DNA of 64,000 nt from JAUVPB01 sp965223695 (GCA_965223695.1 CBDCXJ010000044.1:1-64000); one strand, 5' to 3'. Counted from the stretch's first letter, positions 6,516 through 15,608 are shown. Notes: a model not told the origin generated them from the letters alone. Program-made: numbers and translations.

Positions 6516-8728
6516 GCACGGCCCCCGCTCATATCGAGCGCACCCGCCTCGGCGACTCCGTCCGGCGCTCGGACGGCATCCCCAAGGTGACCGGAACGTT
6601 CGCCTACGCGAGCGACGTCGAGCTCGCCGGGATGCTCTATGGGGCAACGGTGCGGAGCCCCCACGCACACGCGCGCATCCGCTCGATAGACATCGGACCG
6701 GCGCTCGCGCTCGCCGGCGTGCACGCGATCCTCACGCAGGACGACGTCCCGGGAAAGAAGACGTTCGGGATCGAGTTCGCCGACCAGCCCGTGCTCGCGA
6801 GCGAACGCGTGCGCTACTTCGGCGAGGCGGTCGCGATCGTCGCCGCCGACGGCCCAGAGCAGGCGCGGAGAGCCGCGGCTGCCGTCGCCGTCGACTACGA
6901 GCTGCTTCCGGTCGTGAGCGACGTTGAGGAGGCGCTCGAGCAGGATCCGATCCACGATGGCTCGCCCACCGCCGGGCACGGCTACCGCGAGGATCCGCGC
7001 TTCAACGTCGTACGGCACGTTGTCGTCGATCGGGGCGACCCGGACGCCCCGGGCGACGTCACGGTCGAGGGCTACTACGAGATCGGAATTCAGGACCAGG
7101 CCTTCCTCGGACCAGAGGCGGGGGTAGCGATTCCCGATGGCCAGGGTGGCGTTGACATCCACACGGCGACGCAGTCGCTGCACCACGATCGCGGCCAGAT
7201 CGCACCGTGCCTCGACAAGACCGACGACCAGGTTCGTGTTCACGTTGCCGGGATCGGCGGCGCCTTCGGCGGCCGCGAGGACGTCTCGATGCAAATCCAC
7301 GCGGCCCTGCTCGCGCTCCACACCGACCGCGCTGTGCGCATGGTCTACTCGCGCGAGGAGTCGTTCGTCGGCCACCCGCACCGCCACCCGGCCCGGATCT
7401 GGATGGAGCATCGAGCGAGCCAGAGTGGCGAGCTCGTCGCAGTTCGCGCGCGCATCCTGCTCGATGGTGGCGCCTACGCCTCGACTACGGCGGCCGTCAC
7501 CTCGAACGCCGCCTGCTTCGCGCCTGGGCCCTACCGCGTGCCCAACGCGCGTGTCGAGAGCACGGGCGTCTATACGAACAACCCGCCGGCCGGCGCGATG
7601 CGTGGGTTCGGCGTCGTCCAGACGTGTTTCGCGGCCGAGGCGCAGATGGACAGGCTCGCTGCCGAGCTCGAGATCGACCCGATCGAGCTGCGGCTCATGA
7701 ACGCGCTCGGCCCCGGCGACACGCTGATCACCGGGCAGGTAATGACCGGCTCGCTTCCTGTCGCCGACGTGATCCGGCGCGCGGCGGCGATCCCGGTGCC
7801 GGAGCCCGAGGAGCTTCCGCGCGACGTACTCCGGCTCCCGGGCGGCTCCGGCAACACGACGCGCGGGGAGGGGGTCAAGCGCGGTGTCGGCTTTGCGCTG
7901 GCCATGAAGAACAACTGCTACTCGGAGGGCTACGACGACTACACGGCGGCCCGCGTGCAGCTCCACGCCGACGGAAGCGCGCTAATCCACTGCGCCGTCA
8001 CCGACGTCGGCCAGGGCGCCGAGGACCTCGTCGTGCGCGTCGCACGAGAGGAGCTCGGAGTCGACGACGTTCGGCTCGCGCCTCCGTCGACGGTCGGGGT
8101 CGACTCCGCCGGGAGCTCGTCCGCGTCGCGTATGGCGTGGATGTCAGCGGGCGCGGTGCAGCTCGCCTGCCGGGCGGCTCTCGAGGAGCATGAGCGCACG
8201 GGCAGTGCCGAGGTCGACGTCGAGCGGATCTACCGCCACCCCGAGACCGTACCCCTCGACCCGGAGACGGGGCAGACGACCGGCGAGCGCTCGCACGTCG
8301 CCGTCGCACTCACCGCCGCGCGCGTGGTCGTCGAGGTCGACACCGAGCTGGGCATCCCGCGTGTCGTCTTCATCGGCGTGGCCCAGGACGTCGGGCGCGC
8401 ACTCAACCCGCAAGCCGTCGAGGGCCAGATCGAAGGAGGCACCGTTCAGGGCCTCGGGCTCGCCCTCATGGAGGAGATCAAGACCGATGGCGGCGTCATC
8501 AGAAACGCCAACTTCACCGACTATCTCCTTCCTACCACACTCGACGTGCCTCCGATCGTGACCGAGCTCGTCGAGGATGCGCATCCCGAAGCTCCGTACG
8601 GCATGAAAGGGGTGGGCGAGCCGTCTACGGTCGCATCTCCGGCCGCCGTCGCGGCTGCGCTTCGCGACGCGACGGGCCAGCCAGTGACACGCATCCCGGT
8701 TCGCCCCGAGCAGCTGATTGGGTTATAA
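6512..8728 (+). CDS. Molybdenum hydroxylase, molybdopterin-binding large subunit
   Basis: The catalytic subunit (738 residues) hydroxylates its substrate with oxygen from water. It has the aldehyde oxidase/xanthine dehydrogenase a/b hammerhead domain, then the molybdopterin domain. Moco-binding GIGGAFGGRED lies near residues 247-257, AMRGFGVVQT near 367, and the catalytic Glu of MKGVGEPS near 701. It lacks the AYRCSFR signature loop of true CO dehydrogenase (CoxL), so CO oxidation is unlikely. Substrates of relatives include xanthine, nicotinate, isoquinoline and aldehydes; the sequence does not settle which. No molybdopterin-insertion chaperone (XdhC/CoxI) is encoded nearby. Confidence 0.92.
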   Translation: MSTAPAHIERTRLGDSVRRSDGIPKVTGTFAYASDVELAGMLYGATVRSPHAHARIRSIDIGPALALAGVHAILTQDDVPGKKTFGIEFADQPVLASERVRYFGEAVAIVAADGPEQARRAAAAVAVDYELLPVVSDVEEALEQDPIHDGSPTAGHGYREDPRFNVVRHVVVDRGDPDAPGDVTVEGYYEIGIQDQAFLGPEAGVAIPDGQGGVDIHTATQSLHHDRGQIAPCLDKTDDQVRVHVAGIGGAFGGREDVSMQIHAALLALHTDRAVRMVYSREESFVGHPHRHPARIWMEHRASQSGELVAVRARILLDGGAYASTTAAVTSNAACFAPGPYRVPNARVESTGVYTNNPPAGAMRGFGVVQTCFAAEAQMDRLAAELEIDPIELRLMNALGPGDTLITGQVMTGSLPVADVIRRAAAIPVPEPEELPRDVLRLPGGSGNTTRGEGVKRGVGFALAMKNNCYSEGYDDYTAARVQLHADGSALIHCAVTDVGQGAEDLVVRVAREELGVDDVRLAPPSTVGVDSAGSSSASRMAWMSAGAVQLACRAALEEHERTGSAEVDVERIYRHPETVPLDPETGQTTGERSHVAVALTAARVVVEVDTELGIPRVVFIGVAQDVGRALNPQAVEGQIEGGTVQGLGLALMEEIKTDGGVIRNANFTDYLLPTTLDVPPIVTELVEDAHPEAPYGMKGVGEPSTVASPAAVAAALRDATGQPVTRIPVRPEQLIGL

Positions 8729-8776
8729 GCAGGGAACGCGCCGCCGAGTTAGCCGACGAGACGAGGAGCCAACACC

Positions 8777-10792
8777 GTGAGCAGCACACCGACGCGAACC
8801 CGCCCCCTCTGGATCGACCGGCCTACCGAGCGGCCGCCGCTCGTCGAGCTCTACCGCCGCATGTGGCTGATCCGCCGCTTCGAGGAGCGCACCACCGAGC
8901 TGTTCAAGGAAGGCACCGTCACGGGAACCGCGCACAGCTGCGTCGGCCAGGAGGCGATCGCCGTCGGGGTCAGCGCAGTCATGCGCCCTGGCGACTACCT
9001 GACTGGGCACCACCGCAGCCACGGCCACCTCGTGGCCCGAGGTGCCGACATCCGCCGGATGATGAGCGAGATGTTCGGCAAGCGGACCGGCTACTGCAAG
9101 GGCCTCGGCGGCTCGATGCACATCGCCGACATGGACCTCGACATCATCGGCTGCAACGGGATCATCGGTGCCGGCGCGCCGCACGCGGCTGGCGCGGCGC
9201 TCTCGGCGCAGCTGCGCGGCACCGATCAGGTCTCGGTCGCGTTCTTCGGCGACGGCGGAGCTGGTCAGGGGGCCGTGCACGAGGCGATGAACCTGGCCGC
9301 GACGTGGAAGCTCCCGGTCGTCTTCGTCTGCGAGAACAACCAGTTCGCGCTCTCGGCCAACTGGGATGCCCAGCGCGCTGTCGCCGACCTGGCCGACCGC
9401 GCCTCGGGCTATGGCATGCACGGTGAGGTCGTTGACGGCAACGACGTGCTCGAGGTCGAAGACGCGGCCGCGCGCGCTATCGAGGCTGCGCGTTCCGGTG
9501 AGGGGCCGAGCTTCCTCGAGATGAAGACGTTCCGGCGCATGCAGCATTCGATGCGCGCGAACCTGCCCGACACGCGCGACCCCGCTGTGGTCGCCGAGTG
9601 GGAGCCCAAGGATCCCCTACCCCGGTTCGAAAACGTCCTGATCGAGCTCGGCGAGCTCGACGAGGACTCGTTGGCCGCGCTGCGCCAGGGCGTCGAGGAC
9701 GAGATCGCCGAGGCGATCCGGCTGGCCGGCGAGGACGAGGTCGCGAGCCCGGACGACCTGATGCCCTCGGTCTACGCGCCCCACGCCGAGTACCCGAACC
9801 CGCCTGAGCCCGGCGAGCGCGAGATCGACTTCATCACCGCCATCCGCGAGGCGCTGACACACGAGCTCGGTAGCGACCCAACCACGTTCATCATGGGCGA
9901 GGACATCGGCAAGGTCGGTGGGCTCTTCCGCGCCACCGAGGGACTGTGGGAGAAGTTCGGCGGCGAGCGCGTCCGCGACACGCCGCTGACCGAGAACGGC
10001 TTCGTCGGTGCAGGCATCGGCGCCGCGCTGACCGGCTCGCGCCCGATCGTCGAGCTGCAGTTCTCCGACTTCACGCAGGTCGCGATGGACCAGATCGTCA
10101 ACCAGGCCGCAAAGCTCCGCTTCATGATGGGCGGCGAGCCGACGATGCCGCTCACGATTCGGACGGTGTCGGGCGGCGGCGTGCGGCTTGCGGCGCAGCA
10201 TTCGCAGAGCCTCGAGACCTTCTTCGCGCACATTCCCGGCCTCGTCGTCGTGATGCCGTCGAACCCCTACGACGCCAAGGGCCTGCTGGCCGCCACGATC
10301 CGCGACGACAACCCGGCCATCTTCCTCGAGCAGAAGCTCCTCTTCTTCGCCGACCCGGAGCCCGTGCCCGAGGAGCCGTACTACCTCCCGCTCGGCAAGG
10401 CGCGGATCGTGCGCGAGGGCTCCGACGTGACCGTGATCGCGCTCGGCGCGATGGTCCCACTCGCACTGCGCGCGGCGCGCGAGCTCGAGGGAGAGGGAAT
10501 CAGCGTTGAGGTCGTCGATCCGCGGACGCTTTCGCCGCTCGACTCCGAGACGATCCTCGCGTCGGTTGCCAAGACGAGCCGCGCGGTCGTGGTGCACGAG
10601 GCCGCCGAGTTCTGCGGGATGGGCGGCGAGATCGCCGCGCAGATCGCCCAACACGGCTTTTGGGATCTCGACGCGCCCGTTGTGCGCGTCGGCGCGCCGC
10701 ACCACCCGATTCCGTACCAGAAAGAGCTGGAGCAGCTCACCTTGCCCGACGCGAACAAGATCGCCGCAGCGGTGCGTTCGCTGAACGGTTAG
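8777..10792 (+). CDS. Fused E1 alpha/beta thiamine-diphosphate dehydrogenase component
   Basis: A 671-residue fusion of the two E1 chains of 2-oxo acid or acetoin dehydrogenase complexes. The alpha half has HSCVGQEAIAVGV, the substrate/ThDP loop GHHRSHGH, and the ThDP motif GDGGAGQGAVHEAMN near residue 158, closing with ENNQFALS. The beta half begins near residue 348 (EIDFITAIREALTHEL) and holds MGEDIG, TENGFVGAGIG and PLDSETI. The GTG start has a GACGAGGAG purine run upstream. It lies 48 bp after the hydroxylase and in the same orientation. No E2 or E3 gene is adjacent, so it must borrow these or act as a stand-alone ThDP enzyme. Confidence 0.88.
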   Translation: MSSTPTRTRPLWIDRPTERPPLVELYRRMWLIRRFEERTTELFKEGTVTGTAHSCVGQEAIAVGVSAVMRPGDYLTGHHRSHGHLVARGADIRRMMSEMFGKRTGYCKGLGGSMHIADMDLDIIGCNGIIGAGAPHAAGAALSAQLRGTDQVSVAFFGDGGAGQGAVHEAMNLAATWKLPVVFVCENNQFALSANWDAQRAVADLADRASGYGMHGEVVDGNDVLEVEDAAARAIEAARSGEGPSFLEMKTFRRMQHSMRANLPDTRDPAVVAEWEPKDPLPRFENVLIELGELDEDSLAALRQGVEDEIAEAIRLAGEDEVASPDDLMPSVYAPHAEYPNPPEPGEREIDFITAIREALTHELGSDPTTFIMGEDIGKVGGLFRATEGLWEKFGGERVRDTPLTENGFVGAGIGAALTGSRPIVELQFSDFTQVAMDQIVNQAAKLRFMMGGEPTMPLTIRTVSGGGVRLAAQHSQSLETFFAHIPGLVVVMPSNPYDAKGLLAATIRDDNPAIFLEQKLLFFADPEPVPEEPYYLPLGKARIVREGSDVTVIALGAMVPLALRAARELEGEGISVEVVDPRTLSPLDSETILASVAKTSRAVVVHEAAEFCGMGGEIAAQIAQHGFWDLDAPVVRVGAPHHPIPYQKELEQLTLPDANKIAAAVRSLNG

Positions 10793-10812
10793 GTACTAGA
10801 CAGCTCATCTGT

Positions 10813-10834
10813 GGGCGGGCCGAAAGGCCCGCCC
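10813..10834. terminator. Strong GNRA-loop hairpin, likely bidirectional terminator
   Basis: GGGCGGGCC, GAAA and GGCCCGCCC form a perfect 9-bp stem with a GAAA tetraloop. It lies between the convergent E1 gene (ending 10792) and the TatD-like gene (ending 10859). There is no long T-run on either side, which is common for terminators in GC-rich actinobacteria. Confidence 0.8.
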
Positions 10835-10858
10835 CAACTCGTTCCAGGGAACCGCCCG

Positions 10859-11635
10859 CTACGACTGGTTGCGCAGAAGCTGCTCGAAGTTGAGCGCGAC
10901 CTGGCCCTGCAGATCGGCAATATCGACGCCGCGAATCTCGGCAACGCGCCGGGCAACATCGCCGACGATCGTCGGCCGAACCTCTGGGTAGTCGTCCCAG
11001 GCCGGGAACGCATCCGAGTCGACGAGCAGCTTCTCGTCAGGAATAGCACGGATCACGTCATCCTCGACCGAGGTATCGCCGACCAGCCCGAGCGAGTACG
11101 GGCCAAGCGAGAGGTACATCTGCCGATCGAGCAGGAGCGCCGCGTCGTCACCGGTTCCAACGAAGCAATGGATCGCCGCTGCAGGCTTGCGGCCCTCCAC
11201 GGCGTCCCATGTCCCGAGCAGCGCCTCGGTCGGCGCCGCGAGGTGGAGCACGACCGGGAACCCGCGCTCCTGTGCAAGCCCGATGAACCAGGCGAGCACC
11301 TCGCGCTGCGTGTCGAGCGGCGCCTTGGCGCGGTGGGTCGTGTCAAGGCCGACCTCGCTGATCGCGACGACCATCGGATCAGAGGCGATGTCGCCGTAGA
11401 CCTCGAGGTCGCCCGGCCCCGTGTAGCCCTCGGCCACCTTCCAGGGATGCAGGCCGACCGCCGCCTTGATGCTGCGAAGAGCCCACGCCAGCTCGACACC
11501 CTCTTGCGAGCTGTCTGCGTCGATGCCGGCCGAGATGACCGGGCCGATCCCAGCCGCGTCCCACTCGGCGAGCACCTCGCGCGCGCTTTCGCCGAAGGCG
11601 TCGATGTGCGCGTGGCAGTCGGGCAGCCCGGCCAT
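10859..11635 (-). CDS. TatD-like metal-dependent hydrolase
   Basis: A 258-residue amidohydrolase-superfamily TIM barrel. Metal-binding residues are visible in order: DCHAHID (HxH), ISEVGLD (Glu), VVLHLA (His), AIHCFVG (His) and LVDSDAFP (Asp). This set matches the TatD group of nucleases and hydrolases. The gene is last in a minus-strand aromatic catabolic operon, and its ATG overlaps the stop of the preceding SDR by one base (TGATG). That context favours a small-molecule hydrolase, for example of a ring-cleavage product, over a housekeeping DNase. Direct evidence for the substrate is lacking. Confidence 0.82.
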   Translation of the reverse strand: MAGLPDCHAHIDAFGESAREVLAEWDAAGIGPVISAGIDADSSQEGVELAWALRSIKAAVGLHPWKVAEGYTGPGDLEVYGDIASDPMVVAISEVGLDTTHRAKAPLDTQREVLAWFIGLAQERGFPVVLHLAAPTEALLGTWDAVEGRKPAAAIHCFVGTGDDAALLLDRQMYLSLGPYSLGLVGDTSVEDDVIRAIPDEKLLVDSDAFPAWDDYPEVRPTIVGDVARRVAEIRGVDIADLQGQVALNFEQLLRNQS

Positions 11636-12435
11636 CAGAGGTCGAGCCCACCCGCGATCTGCGCGAGGCCGCGGTTCTCGATGCCGCTGTCGGCGACGAT
11701 GATCGAGCCCGTGAGCATCGGCGAGAGATCCTTGCTCGCCAGGTACAGGTAGGTACCCGAGTAGTCACCGGCCTCCGGGAGGAACTGCAGCGGCAGCGCC
11801 TTGCCAACATCCGGGTGGAGCGACTCGAGCACGCCCTGCCCCAGCGCCTCTACGCCGCGCAGGTTCGTCGGCGCAACGCCCGGCGCAACCGCGTTGACCC
11901 TGACCTTGGGCGCCAGCTCGTACGCGAACTGGCGCACGAGGCCGGCGACCGCGTGCTTCGACGAGGTGTAGAGCGAGCCACCGCCGGCCGGGTGGAAGCT
12001 GGCGTACGAGGCCGTGAAGATGATCGAGCCCTGCGTCTCGAGCAAGGGCTTGACCGCCGCCCGCGCGCCCAGCATGTAGCCCTTCACGTTGACGCCGAAC
12101 AGCTCGTCGAAGGCGGGCCCGAGCTGCTCGGGCTCGATGGCCGTGATATGCGCGAAGTCGTCGAAGATCGCCGCGTTCCCGATGAAGGTGTCGAGCCGAC
12201 CGAACGCGCCCACGGTCTCGTCGACCGCACGCTGGTTGTCGCTCATCGAGGTGACGTTCCCCTCAACGCAGACCACCTTGTCGCCGAGCTCGCCGCTGAG
12301 CTCCTCGAGCCGTGGCTTCGACAGGTCGAGAACCCCGACCCGAGCCCTCTCGGCAACGAACCTGTCGACGATGCCCCGGCCGATGCCAGAGCCGCCGCCC
12401 GTCACGAGCGCAACGTGTCCCTCGAGCATGCTCAT
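11635..12435 (-). CDS. SDR-family oxidoreductase, possible cis-dihydrodiol dehydrogenase
   Basis: The 266-residue protein starts at ATG 12435 (MSMLEGHVALVTGG). It shows VTGGGSGIGRGI for NAD binding, the structural Asn in IGNAAI, catalytic Ser in FTASYASF and YTSSKHA for the Tyr/Lys pair. VADSG replaces the usual VDGG near the end. In dioxygenase operons, proteins of this length and type oxidise cis-dihydrodiols to catechols (BphB/NahB family). Its place between the extradiol dioxygenase-like gene and the hydrolase makes that the best guess. It lies 7 bp from the upstream gene and overlaps the next. Confidence 0.85.
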   Translation of the reverse strand: MSMLEGHVALVTGGGSGIGRGIVDRFVAERARVGVLDLSKPRLEELSGELGDKVVCVEGNVTSMSDNQRAVDETVGAFGRLDTFIGNAAIFDDFAHITAIEPEQLGPAFDELFGVNVKGYMLGARAAVKPLLETQGSIIFTASYASFHPAGGGSLYTSSKHAVAGLVRQFAYELAPKVRVNAVAPGVAPTNLRGVEALGQGVLESLHPDVGKALPLQFLPEAGDYSGTYLYLASKDLSPMLTGSIIVADSGIENRGLAQIAGGLDL

Positions 12436-12442
12436 CTGATCG

Positions 12443-13336
12443 TCACGACCCCTTTCTGAACGTGTCCGGGGGGATCGTCTCGCCCCAGGCATCGAGTGTG
12501 TCGCCGAACCCATCCCAGAAGCGCGGCTCGGTTCGCGGGTCGATGATCGCACCCTCGCACGTAAGCTCAAATCGGTTCCCGCCCGGCTCCCAGAAATAGG
12601 CGTAGAGGTTGGCGCCGACGGGGTGTCTGCTCATGCCGAGCTCGAGGCGGATGCCCTCGGCGGCGAGCGCGTCGGCCGCGATCTTCATGTGGTCGAAGCT
12701 CGAGCAGGCCCAGGCGATGTGGTGGAGCGTCTCGGTTGTCGACTCGCTGCCGAAGATGCCGACGTCGTGGTGACCCCAGCTCATCCGAATCCACGAAGCG
12801 GCCCAGTGGTCGTCGCCGAGCACGATCACGTCAGAGAACTTGAAGTCGAGGACGTCGCGAAACCACTCGGAGAGGCCCTTGACGTCGTTGGCCATGATGT
12901 TGACGTGGTCGCCGTCGAGCGGCTTGATCCCGGTGCTCGGATGCGCGGGCCGGTAGGTCTCGATCTGGCGGTTGTCCGCAACGAGGCAGAGCTCCATCTC
13001 GATCGCGCCGGGGATCGGGAACCTGATCGCCTTCTCCTGACCTGGCTCGCTGCCGTCGCGCCGCTCGACGCTGACGCCTTGCTCGCCGAGACGGCGCGCG
13101 TAGAGCTCGAGCACGTCCTCGTTCTCGACCCGGAGCGCGTAGTGGACGACGCCGGTGCCGCCCTCGCGGATCGCCATGTCGTAGTTCTCGTCGAAGCCGC
13201 AGCCGAGGTAGACCACGCCGTCTTCTCGCGCCAGCTCGACGAGGCCGAAGACGCCCGTGTAGAAGTCGAGCGCCTGCGCGAGGTCGTTGACGCGCACCTC
13301 TGAATGCTCGTAGGTCTGGACGCGCGGATGGCTCAC
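12443..13336 (-). CDS. Type I extradiol ring-cleavage dioxygenase (VOC fold)
   Basis: This 297-residue protein has two vicinal-oxygen-chelate modules, as in catechol 2,3-dioxygenases (BphC/XylE group). The catalytic C-terminal module keeps the 2-His-1-carboxylate facial triad: His144 in GDHVNIMA, His205 or His206 in TLHHIAWA, and Glu257 in NRFELTCEG. The acid-base His/Tyr region (MSRHPVGANLYAYF) is also recognisable. It would open the ring of a catechol produced by the dioxygenase and dehydrogenase encoded in the same operon. The start MSHPRVQTYEHSEV fits the family N-terminus. Confidence 0.87.
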   Translation of the reverse strand: MSHPRVQTYEHSEVRVNDLAQALDFYTGVFGLVELAREDGVVYLGCGFDENYDMAIREGGTGVVHYALRVENEDVLELYARRLGEQGVSVERRDGSEPGQEKAIRFPIPGAIEMELCLVADNRQIETYRPAHPSTGIKPLDGDHVNIMANDVKGLSEWFRDVLDFKFSDVIVLGDDHWAASWIRMSWGHHDVGIFGSESTTETLHHIAWACSSFDHMKIAADALAAEGIRLELGMSRHPVGANLYAYFWEPGGNRFELTCEGAIIDPRTEPRFWDGFGDTLDAWGETIPPDTFRKGS

Positions 13337-13385
13337 GGCTCAGGCGAGGGGTACGAGGCCCCGGGCACGCGACCCGGCCCCGCGA

Positions 13386-13637
13386 TCACTCATCGCCGGC
13401 GCCCGGCCCGAAGGGCGTCTCGAGGAACTTCGAGAACGTCTCGGTGGTCTGCCAGGTGAGGCTCTCGAGCTCGATCGGGTCGAGGCGGATCGTGTAGCCG
13501 AGCTTGGGCGCGTCGATCTCGAGCCGCTCGCCGTTTCGCGTCCAGACCTTGCGCACGCGAACGAAGGCAAACTCGTTGCCGATATCAATCGGCTCCGTCG
13601 CCTTCGTCGGCTCCTCGCTGGCGATAGCGTCGGCCAT
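13386..13637 (-). CDS. Small 83-residue protein of unknown function in the dioxygenase operon
   Basis: I do not recognise the family. The ATG at 13637 sits 2 bp inside the end of the dioxygenase alpha region, so the gene follows it with almost no gap. The protein is acidic at both ends, with a central stretch FAFVRVRKVWTRNGERLEI that would form beta strands, and no Cys, signal peptide or membrane segment. Codon use matches its neighbours and the frame is open throughout. Its position between alpha subunit and ring-cleavage gene suggests an accessory, ligand-binding or assembly role for the oxygenase. That is inference only. Confidence 0.65.
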   Translation of the reverse strand: MADAIASEEPTKATEPIDIGNEFAFVRVRKVWTRNGERLEIDAPKLGYTIRLDPIELESLTWQTTETFSKFLETPFGPGAGDE

Positions 13638-13639
13638 AC

Positions 13640-15067
13640 CTACCCGGCACCGTTGTCCGACGCGCCGCGACCCATCGCGGCGGCGGCCGCCTCCTCCGAG
13701 GAGACGAGTGGCGGGTACTCGTCGCTGGCCATGTACTGCAGCCAGCGCCTGTATAGCGAGCGCTGCACACCCTCCTCGTAGCGCGGCCAGAATGCGACAC
13801 CCGGGCCCGGCCAATCGGAGGAGGGCTCGGCGCCGCCGTAGCCAGGCAGGCCCATCTGGAAGTTGAAGTGCATGTTCGACTTGCGCGCGAAGGCCGTCCC
13901 GCCTGTGCGTGCAATCGACTGCCAGGGCTCGGCGTCGTCCTGCTCGAAGATCCCCGAGACGCTGAACGTGCCCATCGAGGCGCGGTAGGAGAGGAGCTTC
14001 TGCTCCTCGGGCATGTCCTTCCAGACCATGAACCAGACCCAGACCTCCATCTGGCCCGACTCCTTCGGCTGCCACTGGCGCACGGTGACCATGCCCTGTG
14101 GCGGGACGTTCTTCGGATCGTGCGTGAGCGGAAGCTGCAGGAACGAGAAGTTGGGGAAGATCGTGCCGACGCTGATGCGCGAGCGGTGGGCCAGCTCGAA
14201 CTGCTCGCGAGTGACGTTTGCCTCGTTGAAGAGCTCGACCACCTCCGGCGAGTAGCCCCAGAATTTCGGGCCCGGATCGTCGAGCTCGGGCGCGATCGAG
14301 AAGCTCATCTGGTGTCCGTTCCCGACCTGGACGTGGTAGCCGTACATGTTGGCCCTGGGCGGAATCTGGATCGCGCCGATCTCGAACATCGACTTGTGCA
14401 GGAACAGCGTGTGGTAGTCGTCGCCGGCAAAGTTGTCGGCGCCCTGCTTCCAGTTGGCGTCCATCACCCAGCGCTGCGGCTCGCCGACGACCTCGAGGCC
14501 GTTGTCGGCGATTCCCCACATCAGATCCATGTACCAGCGGAAGTCGCCGAGATACTCCTCCAGTGGCGGCGCGTCCTCGTCGAGCGTCGCGAAGACGAAG
14601 CCGTGGACAGAGCCGACGTTCGCTGCAGGCAGGAGACCCCATTCCTTCTTGTCGAGGTGGCCGTAGGCCTCGCGGAACGCCGGCGCGCCGATCAGCTCGC
14701 CCGTGTTCTTGTAGGTCCAGCCATGGTAGGAGCAGCGGAAGTGCGACGCGTTCCCCTTCTCGGCCCGGCAAACGAGCGCACCGCGGTGTCGACAGCCGTC
14801 GAACAACACGCGGACAGTCCCGGCCTCGTCCCGGACGAAGATGAACGGGTCCTTGCCGATGTAGCGCTGGCAGTAGTCGCCTGGATGTGGGATCTCGGAC
14901 TCGTGCCCGATGAAGCACCAGGCCCGGGCGAAGACCCGCTGGAGCTCGAGCTGGTGGAGCTCGGGGTCGTTGAAGATCCGGGCCGGGACGAGACCCTCGT
15001 CGAGCGCTGCGCCCATCTCGGCGAGGACCTCGCCGGCCGTCGCGATTCCCGTGCGCTCGACCTTCAC
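13640..15067 (-). CDS. Rieske aromatic-ring-hydroxylating dioxygenase, alpha subunit
   Basis: This catalytic subunit (475 residues) adds dioxygen across an aromatic ring to give a cis-dihydrodiol. The Rieske [2Fe-2S] site is Cys92-His94 (GCRHRGA) and Cys112-His115 (RCSYHGW). The mononuclear iron site is His219 and His224 in FAGDDYHTLFLH, with a bridging Asp just before His219. The third carboxylate ligand lies in the C-terminal half. Length and motifs match naphthalene/biphenyl/benzoate-type large subunits. It follows its beta subunit with a 10-bp gap. No ferredoxin or ferredoxin reductase gene is encoded in the window, so electrons must come from elsewhere. Confidence 0.93.
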   Translation of the reverse strand: MKVERTGIATAGEVLAEMGAALDEGLVPARIFNDPELHQLELQRVFARAWCFIGHESEIPHPGDYCQRYIGKDPFIFVRDEAGTVRVLFDGCRHRGALVCRAEKGNASHFRCSYHGWTYKNTGELIGAPAFREAYGHLDKKEWGLLPAANVGSVHGFVFATLDEDAPPLEEYLGDFRWYMDLMWGIADNGLEVVGEPQRWVMDANWKQGADNFAGDDYHTLFLHKSMFEIGAIQIPPRANMYGYHVQVGNGHQMSFSIAPELDDPGPKFWGYSPEVVELFNEANVTREQFELAHRSRISVGTIFPNFSFLQLPLTHDPKNVPPQGMVTVRQWQPKESGQMEVWVWFMVWKDMPEEQKLLSYRASMGTFSVSGIFEQDDAEPWQSIARTGGTAFARKSNMHFNFQMGLPGYGGAEPSSDWPGPGVAFWPRYEEGVQRSLYRRWLQYMASDEYPPLVSSEEAAAAAMGRGASDNGAG

Positions 15068-15077
15068 CGGGCAGCCC

Positions 15078-15608
15078 TCACAGGAAGAGCGCCAGGTTGT
15101 GGGTTCCCAGCGTCGAGTGATCGAGCAGGACGAGCCGTTTGCGCAGCTTCCAGCGCCCCTCGACGCGAGCCAGCACGTCGTGTCGCTCGCCGACGATCAG
15201 ATTGAAGTCGGGCTGGTCGTAGCGGCCCCGGTAGATCATCAGGTTCGAGCGGATCTCGACGGTGTCGTCGTCCTCGGCGCGACGCACGCGCACGTTCGAC
15301 ACGAAGCGGCGAGCGCGCGATGGCGGGTCCTCGGCCCACGCGTACTCGGTCTCGAGGCGCATGACGCGGGCCTCGAGCGAGCCCCAGTCGTCGAGCACGT
15401 GCCAGCCGTCCTCGCTGAACCCGGCGCCCTCCGATCGCGACCGTGTGACCCTGATCGGCACTCGGTAGTCGATCTCCACGTCGACGAGCTCGTCGAACCA
15501 CTCCCTGATCTGGTTGTCGTCGAGCATTTCCGCCTCGCGGTTGAGCCACTCGACGCACTCGAAGTAGAGCTGTGAGCCGGTCTCGGCCGCTGGAGCCGTC
15601 GAAGCCAC
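15078..15608 (-). CDS. Aromatic-ring-hydroxylating dioxygenase, beta subunit
   Basis: The 176-residue small subunit has the NTF2-like cone fold of the family and supports the alpha-3 beta-3 hexamer. Recognisable blocks are YFECVEWLNREAEMLDD near the N-terminus, IDYRVPIRVTR, a central RRFVSNVRVRR and the closing WKLRKRLVLLDHSTL. It has no cofactor of its own. Unusually it precedes alpha; many operons have alpha first. The two genes are 10 bp apart and doubtless co-transcribed. Confidence 0.9.
   Translation of the reverse strand: MASTAPAAETGSQLYFECVEWLNREAEMLDDNQIREWFDELVDVEIDYRVPIRVTRSRSEGAGFSEDGWHVLDDWGSLEARVMRLETEYAWAEDPPSRARRFVSNVRVRRAEDDDTVEIRSNLMIYRGRYDQPDFNLIVGERHDVLARVEGRWKLRKRLVLLDHSTLGTHNLALFL

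Noticed and set aside
6467..7966. 499-codon minus-strand frame inside the molybdenum hydroxylase large subunit gene
   Set aside because: It is antisense to a gene with all expected motifs and resembles no family; long antisense frames are expected at this GC content.
13340..13385. GC-rich dyad between the extradiol dioxygenase and small-protein genes as a terminator
   Set aside because: The arms (GGCCCCGGG and CCCGGCCCC) do not pair properly, and the operon evidently continues through this point.
13868..15205. 445-codon plus-strand frame opposite the Rieske dioxygenase genes
   Set aside because: Shadow of the alpha and beta subunit genes; no recognisable motif and the composition is unlike a real protein.
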